From the NCBI GenBank assembly GCA_934613165.1, contig CAKTSW010000052.1:1-7997 (forward strand): a stretch of DNA of 7,997 nucleotides, in the 5' to 3' direction. The stretch's first letter is position 1. Every line of letters begins with the position of its first letter. The stretch is from an uncultured Ellagibacter sp. Its GTDB lineage: Bacteria; Actinomycetota; Coriobacteriia; Coriobacteriales; Eggerthellaceae. The notes under the pieces were generated by a model. That model had not been told where the DNA came from and did not search any database. It saw only the letters and a list, made by a program, of their open reading frames with translations. The translations under genes were made by a program, and so were the position numbers. Shown one piece after another: positions 6,958 through 7,997 of this stretch.

Positions 6958-7644
6958 TCACGCCAGGCGCAGGTTCGCCTCGACAGTCGGCTTCATCTGC
7001 TTCCCGGCAGCGTTCGCGTACACAGCGCCTTCGGAGAGGTCGGCGACGACCAGGCGCAAATCGGCCCAGCCGCGAATGCCGAACGCGAAGTTCTTTCGGA
7101 AGCGCGTCTTGCGCACCGCTCGCTTCGCCTCCTCGGTGCAGGAGTCGGCGACGATGACGAGGGATATGCCCGAAGACATGTGGTTCGGATCGGGCTGAAC
7201 CTTCTTCAGCCCCTCCGTCTTCATGAACTCCACCCACCGGGAAACCTCCGCTTCGGAAAGCGTTTCCGCCTCGACGAAGAAAAGATACTCGTGGGTGTCG
7301 GCTTCCCAGAGTTTCGCGCGTTTCACCAGCACGTACTTCTCGCCGTGCGAATGGAACTCGGCGTAACCGGGAAACGTGAGACCGGCGTAGGCGTAATCAC
7401 GATGCACATCGAACCATGCTTCGTGTGCAGCGAGAATACGTTTCAAAACCAGGTGCTTTTCGTCCTTTGCCGACGCGGTCGCGCCTTTGGCGCAAGAATC
7501 GCCTGACGGCCGAAGGACTGGCTGTTCGGTCGACGCAGCGGCATGTTCGGCCGCCGCCTCTTCGAAGTTACCCGTCGGGCGAGCCTGTTCTGCTCCCCCG
7601 TCAGTGCCTTTGGCATCCGTTTGAACCGACTGGTCCTCGTTCAA
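6958..7644 (-). CDS. unrecognised protein encoded upstream of cstA
   Basis: 228 aa from TTG 7644; I do not recognise the family. Residues 1-60 are Ala/Glu/Gly-rich and probably disordered. The folded part (about 61-228) looks alpha/beta: a helix near KHLVLKRILAAHEAWF, a strand-rich part with FHSHGEKYVLVKRAKLWEA (97-115) and HEYLFFVEAE, then SGISLVIVADSC (158-169), a basic stretch RKTRFRKNFAFGIRGW (178-193) and ADLRLVVADLS (194-204). No signal peptide or membrane segment is seen, so it is likely cytoplasmic. The frame stays open back to GTG 7716, but that codon lies upstream of the predicted -10 box and has no RBS; TTG 7644 has GAGAGGGG 10 nt upstream. Its place before cstA suggests a role in control or support of uptake, by position only. 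Good third-base G/C bias argues that it is real. Confidence 0.75.
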   Translation of the reverse strand: MNEDQSVQTDAKGTDGGAEQARPTGNFEEAAAEHAAASTEQPVLRPSGDSCAKGATASAKDEKHLVLKRILAAHEAWFDVHRDYAYAGLTFPGYAEFHSHGEKYVLVKRAKLWEADTHEYLFFVEAETLSEAEVSRWVEFMKTEGLKKVQPDPNHMSSGISLVIVADSCTEEAKRAVRKTRFRKNFAFGIRGWADLRLVVADLSEGAVYANAAGKQMKPTVEANLRLA

Positions 7645-7654
7645 GAAACCGAAA

Positions 7655-7662
7655 CCCCTCTC
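7655..7662 (-). promoter_or_regulatory. candidate RBS for the gene upstream of cstA
   Basis: GAGAGGGG on the minus strand lies 10 nt before TTG 7644. It is an imperfect Shine-Dalgarno sequence but is the only purine run placed before an in-frame start downstream of the predicted promoter. Confidence 0.4.
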
Positions 7663-7705
7663 GTGTCGCCCGTGCGGCTTTACGTCCTCCGCACGCGAAC
7701 GGCTT

Positions 7706-7734
7706 ATTCTACCCACGAATTAACAGTCTCGTAA
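7706..7734 (-). promoter_or_regulatory. promoter-like region of the cstA operon
   Basis: On the minus strand, TTACGA (7734-7729) and TAGAAT (7711-7706) are separated by 17 bp. The -10 matches consensus at 5 of 6 positions and the -35 at only 3 of 6. Two TGTTA repeats (7736-7732 and 7725-7721) lie 11 bp apart, one helical turn, at and just after the -35. A-rich runs further upstream (about 7747-7776) could act as an UP element. Transcription would begin near 7699, giving a leader of about 55 nt before TTG 7644. Confidence 0.45.
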
Positions 7735-7795
7735 CAAGGAAACGGCTTTTTCTTTCCGAATGGACGGAGTTTTTTCGCGAATTCAGGGCGAATGG

Positions 7796-7833
7796 GGAAA
7801 AGGAAGGCCCGAAGGTTGGCGCCTTCGGGCCTT
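7796..7833 (-). terminator. intrinsic terminator of the right-edge minus-strand gene
   Basis: AAGGCCCGAAGG (7804-7815) and CCTTCGGGCCTT (7822-7833) form a perfect 12-bp stem around a TTGGCG loop. On the minus strand it is followed by CCTTTTCCCC, a modest T run. It lies 53 nt after the stop of the gene at the right edge and ahead of the cstA operon promoter, so it insulates the two. Confidence 0.75.
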
Positions 7834-7837
7834 GGCG

Positions 7838-7861
7838 ATCATTCAGTGCGACGTGAATGAT
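7838..7861 (-). other. small stem-loop in the 3' untranslated region
   Basis: ATCATTCA (7838-7845) and TGAATGAT (7854-7861) form a perfect 8-bp stem with an 8-nt loop, between the right-edge stop codon and the terminator hairpin. It may protect the 3' end of the transcript. No U run follows it. Confidence 0.4.
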
Positions 7862-7886
7862 GGGATGATCGGAACGAAGCTTCGCC

Positions 7887-7997
7887 TTACAGGCTGAACT
7901 CCTTCTCGCCGTTGAACACGGCGAGCGCGTCGGCCACGGAGTAGTCGGCGAGCGTGATGGCGCTGATGGCCTTGGTCAGGCGGACCGCTTCGTCGAG
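7887..7997 (-). CDS. C-terminal 36 residues of an unidentified protein (partial)
   Basis: The frame is open from the window edge to TAA at 7889-7887. The visible residues include LTKAISAITLADYSVADAL (7-25 of the fragment) and end in KEFSL. Nearly all codons end in G or C, as in the other real genes here, and a terminator follows at 7833-7804, which together support a genuine gene end. The fragment is too short for me to assign a family; it looks soluble and largely helical. Confidence 0.65.
   Translation of the reverse strand, partial: LDEAVRLTKAISAITLADYSVADALAVFNGEKEFSL

Noticed and set aside
7645..7716. GTG 7716 as start of the gene upstream of cstA
   Set aside because: No RBS precedes it and the predicted -10 box (7711-7706) lies downstream of it; TTG 7644 fits better, though this rests on an unproven promoter.
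1..7997. CRISPR array, insertion sequence or transposon ends
   Set aside because: No regularly spaced direct repeats, transposase-like protein or paired terminal inverted repeats were seen on either strand.

Overview
The window is GC-rich with strong G/C preference at third codon positions. It uses GTG/TTG as well as ATG starts and has AAGGAG-type ribosome binding sites. Together with the style of the proteins (BspA-type LRR protein, CstA carrier, Cys-rich tails) this suggests a high-GC Gram-positive bacterium, perhaps an Eggerthella-like member of the Coriobacteriia. That placement is an impression from composition and protein style, not a proven assignment.

Left part (1-4977, + strand). 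The window opens inside a tRNA-Leu(CAA) gene followed by an intrinsic terminator. A promoter-like region (TATACT at 167-172, bracketed by an inverted repeat at 143-152/175-184) then leads into a three-gene unit. Gene 1 is a BspA/LRR_5-type leucine-rich repeat protein without a signal peptide and with a C-terminal helical domain. Gene 2 overlaps it by 32 nt, starts at TTG, and joins a DUF2201-type putative metallopeptidase domain to a C-terminal VWA-like domain with an intact MIDAS. Its zincin motif reads HAIMH instead of HExxH. Gene 3, 94 nt further on, is a MoxR-like AAA+ ATPase with intact Walker A and B, a long helical C-terminal region and a Cys-rich tail. The ATPase-plus-VWA pairing is the classic MoxR/VWA chaperone-like module. 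The LRR protein is plausibly its recognition or client subunit, so the unit may be a dedicated three-component complex of unknown target.

Right part (5045-7997, - strand). A converging operon contains an unrecognised ~228-residue protein followed 32 nt later by cstA, a peptide/pyruvate-type carrier of the carbon starvation family. A strong hairpin terminator at 5045-5080 ends this operon and sits between the two converging units. Upstream of the operon lie a promoter-like region (7706-7734), a perfect 12-bp terminator stem (7804-7833), a second small stem-loop, and the last 36 codons of another minus-strand gene cut by the window edge.

The point most worth following up is the LRR / metallopeptidase-VWA / MoxR cassette, with its degenerate zinc motif and promoter-flanking inverted repeat.
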